From Paraburkholderia terricola (GTDB taxonomy: Bacteria > Pseudomonadota > Gammaproteobacteria > Burkholderiales > Burkholderiaceae), in the NCBI RefSeq assembly GCF_900142195.1, contig NZ_FRAB01000011.1, positions 1-64,000 on the forward strand: a stretch of DNA of 64,000 nucleotides, written 5' to 3'. This document shows positions 53,029 through 61,914 of this stretch, in pieces. The notes below the pieces were generated by a model. The model was not told the DNA's origin, did not search any database, and worked only from the letters and a program-made list of their open reading frames with translations. The first letter of the stretch is position 1, and each line of letters opens with the position of its first letter. A program made the translations under genes and the position numbers.

Positions 53029-53562
53029 ATGTTACTGCCGCCCCAACCCATTCCCGCATGCGTGATCGCGCTGGCCATCGTGACCGCCAGCACGGACATC
53101 ACCAGCCGGCGCATACCTAACCGGATCATCGCGCTCGGCCTCGCCGCCGCGCTGGTGGTGCAGCTCTGGCTGCAAGGCCCGCTTGCGGGCGGCGCGGACT
53201 GGTTGATGGGCGCGTTGACCGGCTTCGCGGTCCTGCTGCCGTTCTATCTGCTGCGCGGCATGGCGGCCGGCGACGTCAAGCTGCTGCTGACGATCGGCGC
53301 CTGGGTCGGACCGGCGCTGACCGTGCGCATCGCGCTGGCGACGTTCGTCATCGGCGGAATCTGGTCGCTGTGGGTCGCCTTGCGTCAAGGCCGCATGCGG
53401 CAGTTGCTCGTGAATCTCTGGTGCATGACGACGAGCGCGTGGCGCCCCGCACAACGGGCGAGGAATCGTGAGCACCTGCAGGTCGAATCGGTTGGATCAC
53501 TGCCCTACGGCGTCGCCATTGCCGCCGGGACATTAGGTGTGTTGTTCGCATCGGCTGCGTAG
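53029..53562 (+). CDS. cpaA: Prepilin peptidase (CpaA/TadV)
   Basis: 177 aa, about four to five membrane segments. The two catalytic aspartates are in TDITSRRIPN (residues about 23) and AAGDVKLL (about 80), the aspartyl prepilin peptidase pattern. It processes both Flp pilins and the TadE-type pseudopilins encoded downstream. A ribosome site is poor; ATG at 53029 is 28 bases after the second pilin stop. Confidence 0.94.
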   Translation: MLLPPQPIPACVIALAIVTASTDITSRRIPNRIIALGLAAALVVQLWLQGPLAGGADWLMGALTGFAVLLPFYLLRGMAAGDVKLLLTIGAWVGPALTVRIALATFVIGGIWSLWVALRQGRMRQLLVNLWCMTTSAWRPAQRARNREHLQVESVGSLPYGVAIAAGTLGVLFASAA

Positions 53563-53652
53563 CCGAGCAATCCGGGGTTGCCTTCGATACGAGGCAGCTA
53601 ACAGCGGTACAGCCTGTAGCGCCAGTGGCAAACGGCGCTGGAGAAAAGAGCG

Positions 53653-55050
53653 ATGAACCAGCACAACATCGAAAGCGCGACGCTTGCCCAGGTGACGCGC
53701 CTTCCCGAGCCGGCGCCCTCGCATGGGCGTCGCGCGGAGGAATCCGCCGTGTCGCTGCGCGCGCCGCGCACGCTGGCCGAAACGGGCTTGCCTCTGGAAT
53801 TCGTGAGCCGCCTCGTGCTCAAGTCAGCGCTGCTGTACGGCAAGTCGAGCTTCGCCGAACTCGCCGAGCGGCACCGCTTGTCCATCGGCGTGCTCGATGA
53901 AGTGCTGGCCTTTCTCGTGCGCGAGCATCTTCTGGAAATCACACACCGCGGCGCGACCGACATGGACGTGCAGGTTCGTCTCACGGACAGCGGCCGCACG
54001 CTCGCGCAGGACGACATGGCGCGCTGCCGCTATTGCGGCCCCGCACCCGTCGTCTTCGAAAGCTATGTGCAAAGCGTGCGCGAACATTCGGTGCGCTGGC
54101 TGCGCATCACGCAAGCGGAGGTGCGGGCGGCGTTCCACAACGTGGTCATCGATCCGGCGCTGCTCGACGCCGCCGCCGCCTCGCTCAATGCGGGACGGCC
54201 GTTGTTGCTGCACGGCCTCGCGGGCAGCGGCAAGACCTTTCTCGCGGAGCGGCTCGGCCTGCTGTTGCGCGGCAACGTGCCGATTCCCTACGCGCTCTTC
54301 GTGGGCGGCGAAATCATCCAGCTTTACGACCCGCTCGTGCACCGCGACGCGCCCGAGCAGGAGCCGGCGTCGACCGCCGACCGGCGCTGGCGCATGTGCC
54401 GCCGCCCGGTGGTGATCTCCGGCGGCGAGTTGACGCTCGAGGGGCTCGACCTGCGCTACGACGCCGCGGCCGGTTTCTATCAGGCGCCGCCGCACATGAA
54501 GGCGAGCATGGGGCTCTATATCGTCGACGACCTCGGCCGCCAGCGCATCGCGCCGCATGAACTGCTCAATCGCTGGCTGATGCCGCTCGATCGTGGCGTC
54601 GATCAATTCACGCTGCAATCCGGCTCGCGCTTCATGGCGCCGTTCGACGTCTGGCCGGTGTTCTCCAGCAACCTCACGCCGAGCGAATTCGACGACGCCT
54701 TCCTGCGCCGGCTCGGCTCGAAGCTGTACGTCGGCCCGTTATCGGTCGACGACTACCACGCGGTCTTCAACGCCCGCTGCGCGGCGCTCGAACTCACCGC
54801 GAGCCAGGCCGTATTCGATTACCTGTTGCACAACCTGCACTTCCCGAGCGGCAGACCGTTCCTCGCCTGCTATCCCGGCGACCTGCTCGATCTGTTTTCC
54901 GCCGCGGCGCACTACCGGGGCGCGGCGCGCGAAGTAACGGAAGAAGGACTGCGCGACGCCTGGCATAACTACTTCGGCATCGCGACCGACCACGACGCCT
55001 CTTACCCACCCACGGCCGACCGGCCGGGCCGACAGTTGGCCGCCGGTTGA
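53653..55050 (+). CDS. AAA+ ATPase in the Tad locus
   Basis: 465 aa. Residues 30-130 include a winged-helix-like element (SFAELAERHRLSIGVLDEVLAFLVREHLLEI); then an AAA+ module: Walker A GLAGSGKT at 188-195 with Lys194, Walker B LYIVDDLGRQ near 288, sensor-1 Asn in VFSSNLTP, and a C-terminal helical lid. This is not the TadA or TadZ ATPase of the usual pilus set; those are encoded further on. It has no membrane segment or signal. It sits between cpaA and cpaB on the same strand with 90 bases before and 37 after. Its role, regulatory or assembly, is unknown. Confidence 0.85.
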   Translation: MNQHNIESATLAQVTRLPEPAPSHGRRAEESAVSLRAPRTLAETGLPLEFVSRLVLKSALLYGKSSFAELAERHRLSIGVLDEVLAFLVREHLLEITHRGATDMDVQVRLTDSGRTLAQDDMARCRYCGPAPVVFESYVQSVREHSVRWLRITQAEVRAAFHNVVIDPALLDAAAASLNAGRPLLLHGLAGSGKTFLAERLGLLLRGNVPIPYALFVGGEIIQLYDPLVHRDAPEQEPASTADRRWRMCRRPVVISGGELTLEGLDLRYDAAAGFYQAPPHMKASMGLYIVDDLGRQRIAPHELLNRWLMPLDRGVDQFTLQSGSRFMAPFDVWPVFSSNLTPSEFDDAFLRRLGSKLYVGPLSVDDYHAVFNARCAALELTASQAVFDYLLHNLHFPSGRPFLACYPGDLLDLFSAAAHYRGAAREVTEEGLRDAWHNYFGIATDHDASYPPTADRPGRQLAAG

Positions 55051-55087
55051 CCGGCAAGTGTCCAACGACCTACGCAGGAGTATCACC

Positions 55088-55921
55088 ATGAAAAACAGTC
55101 GCGCTTTAGTCATGCTGGCCATCGCCGTCCTGGCGGGTCTCGCTGCCGTGGTCTTCGCCTCGCGGTGGCTGATGCAAACCTCGTCGAGCGCCATCACGCC
55201 GATCGCGGTCGCCGCGGGTGACGTCAATCTCGGCGAGCCGCTCAACGCCGGCCTGATCCGCACCGTCAACTGGCCGACGGGCAGCGTGCCGCCCGGCGCG
55301 TTCACCGATCCGAAAGCGCTGGAGGGCCGCGTCGTGCGCACGAGTCTCGGCCGCGGCGAGCCGGTGATCGAATCGAAGCTCGCGCCGATCGGCACCAAGG
55401 GCGGCCTGTCGGCCGTGATCGGCGAAGGCAACCGCGCGATCACGGTGCGCGTGAACGACGTGGTCGGCGTCGCGGGCTTCGCGCTGCCCGGCAATTACGT
55501 CGACGTGATCGTGAACACGCAGGAGCCGGGCAAGGCCGATCAGCAAAGCATCTCGAAGATCGTGCTGGAAAAGATCCTGGTGCTCGCGGTGGCGCAGCAG
55601 GTGAATCGCGACGATACCGCGCCGAAGGTCGTCAACGCCGTCACGCTCGAAGTCTCGCCCGTGCAGGCGGAAAAACTCGATCTGGCGCGCAGCGTCGGCA
55701 CGCTCTCGCTCGTGCTGCGCAATCAGATCGACAAGGCCACGCTGCCGACCGTCGGCGCCACCAAATTCACCTTGCTCGGCACCTCCGCCGCCGTGCCCGC
55801 CTCGGCGCCGGCCGCCTTGCCGGTTCAGCCGGCGAAGGTGCGTTACGCCGCCCGGCCGGCCGTCAAGCGCGATTGCGTCGGCGTGCTCTCGGGTGTGCTG
55901 GGCAGTGTCGAATGTTTCTAA
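55088..55921 (+). CDS. cpaB: Tad pilus assembly protein CpaB/RcpC
   Basis: 277 aa. One N-terminal helix (residues 5-25) anchors it in the inner membrane. A SAF-like domain (IAVAAGDVNLGEPLNAGLI, LEGRVVRTSLGRGEPVIESKL) and VRVNDVVGVAGFALPGNYVDVIV are the RcpC motif. The last 30 residues carry two Cys. It helps organise the secretin. CAGGAG precedes the ATG at 55088. 104 bases separate it from cpaC. Confidence 0.94.
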   Translation: MKNSRALVMLAIAVLAGLAAVVFASRWLMQTSSSAITPIAVAAGDVNLGEPLNAGLIRTVNWPTGSVPPGAFTDPKALEGRVVRTSLGRGEPVIESKLAPIGTKGGLSAVIGEGNRAITVRVNDVVGVAGFALPGNYVDVIVNTQEPGKADQQSISKIVLEKILVLAVAQQVNRDDTAPKVVNAVTLEVSPVQAEKLDLARSVGTLSLVLRNQIDKATLPTVGATKFTLLGTSAAVPASAPAALPVQPAKVRYAARPAVKRDCVGVLSGVLGSVECF

Positions 55922-56025
55922 ACCGGACGCGGCGGCATCCGCGAAGACGGAACGCCGCAGCTGACACCACCAAGCAAAGATCAGAAATCTCGATTCACAA
56001 GATGTCGGGAATGGGGGATGAAGAA

Positions 56026-58038
56026 ATGAAAACGAAACTGGGGTTCTCATCCGGCGGCGCAAAGCGTGGCCGCTCGCTGGGTGGCGTCGTAGTCGCCTCG
56101 GCACTGTGCGCCGGATTACTGGTTGCGCAAGGCAGCATGGCGCAGGAAGCATTCGAGGGTCCGGCGCTCGCCAAAGCGCGGCCGAACACGCCCTTGCCGG
56201 GCGGCCGCGTGCCGGGGCAGATGATGCTCGCCGCGGCGCCGACGCCGGCCGGCGGATCGGCCGCGCCGCTGCGCGGCCCGGACTGCACCGGCGCGGTCCA
56301 TGAGCAAACCAGCGTCGTCGTACCGGTCGGCAAGTCGGCCCTGCTGCCGCTCGCCGAAGCGGTCCGCAACCGCACGCTCGGCAATCCGACGATCGTGCAG
56401 GCGACGCTGGTATCGCCCCGCACGCTGTACCTCGTCGGCATGGCGGTCGGCACGACCAACATGATCGTGCAGGGACGCAGCGGCAGTTGCCAGATCATCG
56501 ACGTGATCGTCAACATCGACGCCAACGGCGTGCAGCAATCGCTCGGGCAACTGTTGCCCGCGGAGCGCGGCATCCGCGTGTCGACCGCGGCGGGCAACCT
56601 GGTGCTCGGCGGCCACGTGTCGAGTTCGCCGGCTGCCCAGCAGGCGATGGAAATCGCCAAGGCTCACGCGAGCGCCCAGCCCACGCAGCAATCGCAGAGC
56701 GGCACCGGCACGATGGGCAACGGCAACAATGTGGCCCAGCAAAGCTCGAGCACCAGCAAACCCGCCGACGTCATCAACATGATGGTGGTGGATGCGCCGC
56801 AACAGGTGATGCTCGAAGTGAAGGTCGCCGAGGTGTCGAAGACGCTCATCAATCAGATGGGCGCCGCATTCAACATTCAGGGCGGCTTCGGTTCATGGAG
56901 CGGCGCGCTCGTGAGCAATCTGCTGGCCGGCGTAACCAGCTTCGCCGCGGGCAACAAGGCGAACAACCGGCCGTTCGGCTTCGCGGTCGACGCGCAGAAG
57001 ACCGACGACCTCGTGAAGATTCTCGCCGAGCCGAATCTGGTCGCGATCAGCGGACAGGAAGCCACCTTCCTCGCGGGCGGCAAGATCTTCATTCCGGTGC
57101 CGCAGAGCAGCAGCACGGGCGCGACGACCATCACGCTGCAGGAAGAAGAATTCGGCGTGGGCCTGAAGTTCACGCCGACGGTGCTCGCCAATGGCCGCAT
57201 CAGCCTGAAGGTCGCGCCCGAAGTCTCCGAGCTCTCGCCGACCGGCATCACGCTCAGCGCGACCAACGTGAGCGGCGTGTCGATCCTGCCGCTCATCACG
57301 ACACGCCGCGCGTCCACGGTCGTGCAGATGAGCGACGGCGAATCGTTCGCAATCGGCGGGCTCATGAAGAGCAACGTCACCGGCGCGCTGAAGGCGGTGC
57401 CCGGCATCGGCGAAATTCCGGTGCTCGGTGCGCTGGCCCGCAGCACGTCGTTCCAGCAGGACCTGACCGAGCTGGTGTTCATCATCACGCCGCACCTCGT
57501 CAAGCCGCTGCAGACCGCGGACTATCCGCTGCCGACCGACAGCTTCTCGCCGGCCAACGCGGTCGATGTCTACGCCACCGGCAACATGGAAGGCCGTCAT
57601 CCGAAGCTGAAAGCGCCGGCAGCGACCACCGCGCCCAGCGCCGCGACGCCGGAGAACGCAGCGCCTGGCAATGTCACACCTGCCGCATCCGCCGCCGCGC
57701 CTGCCAACGCCACACCCGCCGCCGCGCCTGCTACCGCACCCGCTACCGCGCCGGCTTCCGTGAAGCCGCAAGCACCGCAGCCCACGCCCGCGCCGGCGCG
57801 TCAGGAACCGACGGAAACCGTGCTGCGGCAGCCCGACGCGCCACCGGTCACGTCGGCCGCGGTGCCGGCGACGACGGTCACCGTGGAACCGCTGGCGGAG
57901 ACGCCGACGCCATCCGCCGACTCCGCGCAGGCCGCTCGCGCCGCCCGCATCGAAAGCGCGGCGGCACGGATCGCCGCGCGCACGGCGAAGCAGGAAGTCG
58001 CGAAAGCGGACGCTTCGAGCAGCGCGCTCCAACATTGA
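56026..58038 (+). CDS. cpaC: Tad pilus outer-membrane secretin CpaC/RcpA, long low-complexity tail
   Basis: 670 aa. A signal region (SLGGVVVASALCAGLLVAQGSMAQ) leads two pilus-secretin N domains (LVGMAVGTTNMIVQGRSG) and the secretin domain: EEEFGVGLKFTPTVLANGRI, VVQMSDGESFAIGGLMKSNV, VPGIGEIPVLGALARSTS, ELVFIITPHLVKP. The last 145 residues (from about 525) are Ala/Pro/Thr-rich with PATAPATAPAS-like runs and no known fold; most RcpA proteins lack such a tail. ATG at 56026 is chosen; in-frame ATGs at 56002 and 56011 are possible. It forms the pore through which the pilus leaves. Confidence 0.94.
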   Translation: MKTKLGFSSGGAKRGRSLGGVVVASALCAGLLVAQGSMAQEAFEGPALAKARPNTPLPGGRVPGQMMLAAAPTPAGGSAAPLRGPDCTGAVHEQTSVVVPVGKSALLPLAEAVRNRTLGNPTIVQATLVSPRTLYLVGMAVGTTNMIVQGRSGSCQIIDVIVNIDANGVQQSLGQLLPAERGIRVSTAAGNLVLGGHVSSSPAAQQAMEIAKAHASAQPTQQSQSGTGTMGNGNNVAQQSSSTSKPADVINMMVVDAPQQVMLEVKVAEVSKTLINQMGAAFNIQGGFGSWSGALVSNLLAGVTSFAAGNKANNRPFGFAVDAQKTDDLVKILAEPNLVAISGQEATFLAGGKIFIPVPQSSSTGATTITLQEEEFGVGLKFTPTVLANGRISLKVAPEVSELSPTGITLSATNVSGVSILPLITTRRASTVVQMSDGESFAIGGLMKSNVTGALKAVPGIGEIPVLGALARSTSFQQDLTELVFIITPHLVKPLQTADYPLPTDSFSPANAVDVYATGNMEGRHPKLKAPAATTAPSAATPENAAPGNVTPAASAAAPANATPAAAPATAPATAPASVKPQAPQPTPAPARQEPTETVLRQPDAPPVTSAAVPATTVTVEPLAETPTPSADSAQAARAARIESAAARIAARTAKQEVAKADASSSALQH

Positions 58039-58059
58039 TGTGATGCCAAGGGGAATCTC

Positions 58060-58362
58060 ATGAAACACCAACACTTTGCTTTCGCACGCTGGACCGCGCT
58101 CATCGTGCCGGTCTGCGCGGCGCTCAGCGGTTGCATGACCAGCACGCCGATCTGGGATGCGCATATCGGCGAGGCGCTGAAAAGCGTCACCCAGGCGCAG
58201 ATCATCGATCCGCACGCGGCGGAACACGCGCAAGCGGCACAGGGCGTGGACGGCAAGGCCGCGGCCTCGGCGATGAACACCTACGACAAGTCGTTTCAAC
58301 AACCCGTGCCGACACCGAATGCATTCGTCATCGGCGTCGGCAGCGGGGGCGGCAGCCAGTAA
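58060..58362 (+). CDS. Tad-locus lipoprotein
   Basis: 100 aa. A lipobox, LSGC, places lipid-modified Cys at residue 25; AAGGGGAATCTC precedes the ATG. The mature part is rich in Ala, Gln and His with no known domain. Asp is not at +2 (Met), so outer-membrane sorting is expected. In other Tad loci small lipoproteins such as CpaD/RcpB/TadD support the secretin; this one may do the same job, but no homology was recognised. Confidence 0.8.
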   Translation: MKHQHFAFARWTALIVPVCAALSGCMTSTPIWDAHIGEALKSVTQAQIIDPHAAEHAQAAQGVDGKAAASAMNTYDKSFQQPVPTPNAFVIGVGSGGGSQ

Positions 58363-58386
58363 CGACACCATGCACCGGGGGGCGTC

Positions 58387-59649
58387 ATGTATCGCGTAAA
58401 ACAATCAGGGGGATACCGCGCGGCTCGCCGCGGCGAACGCGGCGCGGTATCGATCATCGTCGCGGTGTCGCTGGTGGCGTTGATCGGCTTCGTGGGTCTC
58501 GCACTCGATCTCGGCAAGCTGTACGTCGCCAAGAGCGAGTTGCAGAACAGCGCCGATGCCTGCGCGCTGGCGGCCGCGCGCGATCTCACCGGCGCCACCG
58601 TCAATCTGTCCGTGCCCGAGGCCGCCGGCATCACGGCCGGCCACCTCAACTACGCGCTGTTTCAAAGCGGCGCGGTGCAACTGACGACCGACAGCAGCGT
58701 GCTGTTCAGCGATTCGCTGAGCAACCCGTTCCTGCCGAAGAGCGCCGTCGCCAGCCCGGCGAGCATGAAGTACGCCAAATGCACGACGTCGAAGTCGAAC
58801 ATCGCGCACTGGTTCATCCAGGTGCTCGGCGCATTCACCGGCGCGACCATCGCCAACGCGACGGTTTCCGCTTCGGCGGTCGCGACCGTCGGCGCGGCGC
58901 AAACCACCTGCGCGATTCCGGTCTTCATCTGCAAGCCGGGAACGGAGGTCACGCCGCCCATCGTGGGCGCGAGCTATACGATCGGGCAGTGGATCGCGTC
59001 GAAAAGCGGCTCCTCGCCGGCCAGCGGCCCCGGCAATTTTGGCTGGGCCGCCCTCGACGGCAGCAGCAATGCGGTCGCGATCAAGAACGAATTGACGGGG
59101 AATTTTTGCAGCCTGCCCGCGGTCGGCGCGAGCATCGGCTCGACCGGCAACAAGGTCGCCGACGCGGGTGCATGGAATACGCGCTTCGGGATCTACGGCA
59201 CCTCGTTCAAGGGACCTCAGGACGGTGCGCCGGATTTCACGGGATATGCGTACACGGCGAGCACCTTTGGCGCACAGTTCAACGCCTATAGCGACTTCGT
59301 CAGCAAGCGCAACACGTTTCAGAGCTATCAGGGGGACAGTGGCCCCAATGGCTCCGGCGTCGACACCAAGGGCACGTACAGCGCTGGCAACTATCCGCTC
59401 GGTGCCGACCGGCGTCTCGCGCTCGCCCCCGAACTGGATTGCGGCACGCTGGCAAGCGCCCACAGCGCCCCGGTCGTGACGTGGGATTGCGTGCTGATGC
59501 TCGATCCGATGGGCTCCACCGGCACCGCCGGGCCTGTCCATCTCGAGTACCGCGGTTCGTCGTCGATGGCGGGAAGCCCGTGCGCGACCCAGGGCGTGCC
59601 GGGCTCCGGCAGCTCGGTCGGACCGCAAGTTCCCGTGCTGTTGCAATAG
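58387..59649 (+). CDS. tadG: TadG-like pilus assembly protein
   Basis: 420 aa. The TadE/G-like start GAVSIIVAVSLVALIGFVGLALDLGKLYVAKSELQNSADACALAAARDL is a single N-terminal membrane helix followed by the pilus-pseudopilin motif. The long periplasmic part (residues 60-420) has Cys pairs that may form disulfides. It lies 24 bases after the lipoprotein gene. The domain and neighbours fix the role as a Tad pseudopilin-like assembly protein. Confidence 0.9.
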   Translation: MYRVKQSGGYRAARRGERGAVSIIVAVSLVALIGFVGLALDLGKLYVAKSELQNSADACALAAARDLTGATVNLSVPEAAGITAGHLNYALFQSGAVQLTTDSSVLFSDSLSNPFLPKSAVASPASMKYAKCTTSKSNIAHWFIQVLGAFTGATIANATVSASAVATVGAAQTTCAIPVFICKPGTEVTPPIVGASYTIGQWIASKSGSSPASGPGNFGWAALDGSSNAVAIKNELTGNFCSLPAVGASIGSTGNKVADAGAWNTRFGIYGTSFKGPQDGAPDFTGYAYTASTFGAQFNAYSDFVSKRNTFQSYQGDSGPNGSGVDTKGTYSAGNYPLGADRRLALAPELDCGTLASAHSAPVVTWDCVLMLDPMGSTGTAGPVHLEYRGSSSMAGSPCATQGVPGSGSSVGPQVPVLLQ

Positions 59650-59657
59650 GGGCCGTC

Positions 59658-60197
59658 ATGAAAAAACACTCTTCCCGTTTGGCGCGCATGCGCGGCGCGG
59701 CCGCGGTGGAATTCGCCATCGTGCTGATTCCGCTCGTCACGCTCGTGGCCGGCGTGGCCGAATTCGGTCACGCGATCTACCAGTACGAAGCGCTCACCAA
59801 GGCGACGCGCGACGCGGCCCGCTATCTGTCCACCTACCTGCCGACCGATAGCGCGTACCCGCTCGCGCAGGCTCAGTGCCTCGCCGTCTACGGCAGCACG
59901 ACGTGCCCCTCGTCGGGCAGCGGAACCGAACTCGTGTCGGGCCTGACGACTTCGATGGTGGTCGTATGCGACAGCGCGCACACGAGCGGCTGCACCGATC
60001 CGTCCGACCCGCCGCAGTTCGCCAACGTCCCGACCTACGACAACGACAACGGCGTCGGCCCCTCGAACGCCGCCGGCAGCATCAACCTGGTCGAAGTGAA
60101 GATCGCCGGGTATCCGTACTCGCCGCTCCTCACCTACTTCAACCTGGTGGGCCTGACGTTCGGCAACATCGTTACCGTGATGAGGCAAGTGTCATGA
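59658..60197 (+). CDS. tadE: TadE-like pseudopilin
   Basis: 179 aa. The TadE motif: RGAAAVEFAIVLIPLVTLVAGVAEFGHAIYQYEALTKATRDAARYLS. It is a pseudopilin processed by CpaA, with cysteines in the body that suggest disulfides. It starts at ATG 59658 eight bases after tadG and overlaps the next gene by four (ATGA). Confidence 0.93.
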   Translation: MKKHSSRLARMRGAAAVEFAIVLIPLVTLVAGVAEFGHAIYQYEALTKATRDAARYLSTYLPTDSAYPLAQAQCLAVYGSTTCPSSGSGTELVSGLTTSMVVVCDSAHTSGCTDPSDPPQFANVPTYDNDNGVGPSNAAGSINLVEVKIAGYPYSPLLTYFNLVGLTFGNIVTVMRQVS

Positions 60198-60658
60198 ACC
60201 CGCTACCGTTATCCGTATCGAGGCGGCTGCGCAAGCAGCGCGGCGCCGCCGTCGTGGAGTTCGCACTGGTTGCCGGCATTCTCTGCACGGTGCTGATCGG
60301 CATCTGCGAATTCAGCCGCGTGCTGTTTTACTGGAACACCGCGAGCGAGGCCGTGCGTCTCGGCGCGCGCACCGCCGTGGTGTGCGATGCCAACGCGGCG
60401 GTGATCAAGAGCAAGATGACCAGCCTATTGCCCTTGCTCGCCTCGTCCAACGTGAACGTCGCGTACACGCCGACCGGCTGCGACGCGGACCCCGCCACGG
60501 CGCGCAACACGTGCCGGCTCGTTACCGTCAGCGTCACCAACGTCAGCGTGCAAACCATGATTCCGTTCGTGCCGCTCACGCTCACGATGCCGCCGCTCAC
60601 CACCACGCTGCCGCGCGAAAGCCTCGCGACGTCGACCGGCGGCACCGTCTGTCAATAA
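60194..60658 (+). CDS. Second TadE/TadF-like pseudopilin
   Basis: 154 aa. RGAAVVEFALVAGILCTVLIGICEFSRVLFYWNTASEAVRLGARTAVV is the same pseudopilin motif. Its start overlaps the tadE stop (ATGA), so they are translated together. Cys and Thr-rich tail. Together with the preceding protein it would make the minor pilus tip or the assembly scaffold. Confidence 0.92.
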   Translation: MNPLPLSVSRRLRKQRGAAVVEFALVAGILCTVLIGICEFSRVLFYWNTASEAVRLGARTAVVCDANAAVIKSKMTSLLPLLASSNVNVAYTPTGCDADPATARNTCRLVTVSVTNVSVQTMIPFVPLTLTMPPLTTTLPRESLATSTGGTVCQ

Positions 60659-60684
60659 CTTCCTATAACCAGGCCACCACGATC

Positions 60685-61893
60685 ATGATCAACATTCTCA
60701 TCACTTCGGAAGACGCCACGCGGCTCGCGCAAATCGTGCGTCTGATCGGCGAGTGCGGCAACTATCGCACCACGCGCGTGGCAGGCAGGCCGTCGTTGCT
60801 GATCGAGCGCGGCGACAGCCTGGACGCGTTCGACGTGCTGATCGTCGACGCCGCGTCGCTCGATGCCGCGGAGCTGCCGGTCGTCGCGAGGCTCTGCAGC
60901 GGGCGCACCCACGTCACCAGCATTCTGCTGATTCCCGACGCGTCGCCGCAGACGCTGATCGAAGCCATGCGCGCGGGCTTTCGCGACGTGCTCGGCTGGC
61001 CACTCGATCGCGCCTCGCTCGGCGACGCGCTCTCGCGCATCGAGAGTCAGCGGGCGCTCAATGGCGCGCACGAGACGCAGATCGTTTCGTTCCTGTCCTG
61101 CAAGGGCGGCGCGGGAACCAGCTTCATTGCCAGCAACGTCGCGCATGCGATCTCCGAAACGCAAAAAAAACGCGTGCTGCTAATCGACCTCAATCAGCTT
61201 TTCGGCGATGCCGCGTTTCTCGTGACCGAGGAAAAAGCGCCCTCCACGCTGCCGCAAATGTGCGCGCAGGTCGAGCGCATGGACGCGGCTTTCTTCGACG
61301 CCTGCCTCGTGCACGTGAGCGACACGTTCCACATCCTCGCCGGCGCGGGCGATCCGATCAAGGCGTCGGAGATCAAGGAAGAAAGGCTCGAATGGATCCT
61401 GGGCGTGGCCGTTCCGCGCTACGACATGGTGATCTTCGACCTCGGCCAGTCCGTGAACGCGCTCTCCATCCTCGCGCTCGATCGCAGCGACCAGATTCAT
61501 CTCGTGCTGCAGGCAAGCATGCCGCACGTGCGAGCCGGCCGGCGTCTGCAGGAAATCCTCGCGTCGCTCGCCTATCCGGCCGACCGCACGCGGCTGCTGC
61601 TGAACCGCTACACGCGCCACGGCGAACGCGCGCGCGCCGCGCTCGAAGAAGTGCTCGGCATGCGGCCGTACCAGGTGATCCCGGAGGATACCGACACGGT
61701 ATTGGAATCGGTGAATCACGGCGTGCCGATCACCAAGGTGAGCCGCACTAGCAGCGTGTCGCGCAGCCTGCTCGCGCTCGCCGGCAACATCGTCAGCCTC
61801 TCGGCGGGACCCGAAGGCAGCCGCGTCAAAAGCGAGCCGCTGCTGAGCCGCTTCTTCGGCCGCCAGCCGGCGCCGAAACTCAAGGCTATGTGA
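60685..61893 (+). CDS. cpaE: Tad pilus ATPase-like CpaE/TadZ
   Basis: 402 aa. The N-terminal 130 residues form a receiver-like fold with Asp in VLIVDAASLD; then a MinD/ParA-type ATPase: deviant Walker A SCKGGAGTSFIASNVAHAI (residues 137-155), LLIDLNQLFGDAAF and IFDLGQSVN. It localises the pilus machine at the pole. It follows the pseudopilin genes by 26 bases. Confidence 0.94.
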   Translation: MINILITSEDATRLAQIVRLIGECGNYRTTRVAGRPSLLIERGDSLDAFDVLIVDAASLDAAELPVVARLCSGRTHVTSILLIPDASPQTLIEAMRAGFRDVLGWPLDRASLGDALSRIESQRALNGAHETQIVSFLSCKGGAGTSFIASNVAHAISETQKKRVLLIDLNQLFGDAAFLVTEEKAPSTLPQMCAQVERMDAAFFDACLVHVSDTFHILAGAGDPIKASEIKEERLEWILGVAVPRYDMVIFDLGQSVNALSILALDRSDQIHLVLQASMPHVRAGRRLQEILASLAYPADRTRLLLNRYTRHGERARAALEEVLGMRPYQVIPEDTDTVLESVNHGVPITKVSRTSSVSRSLLALAGNIVSLSAGPEGSRVKSEPLLSRFFGRQPAPKLKAM

Positions 61894-61914
61894 TACACAA
61901 CAGGGAGACACACC

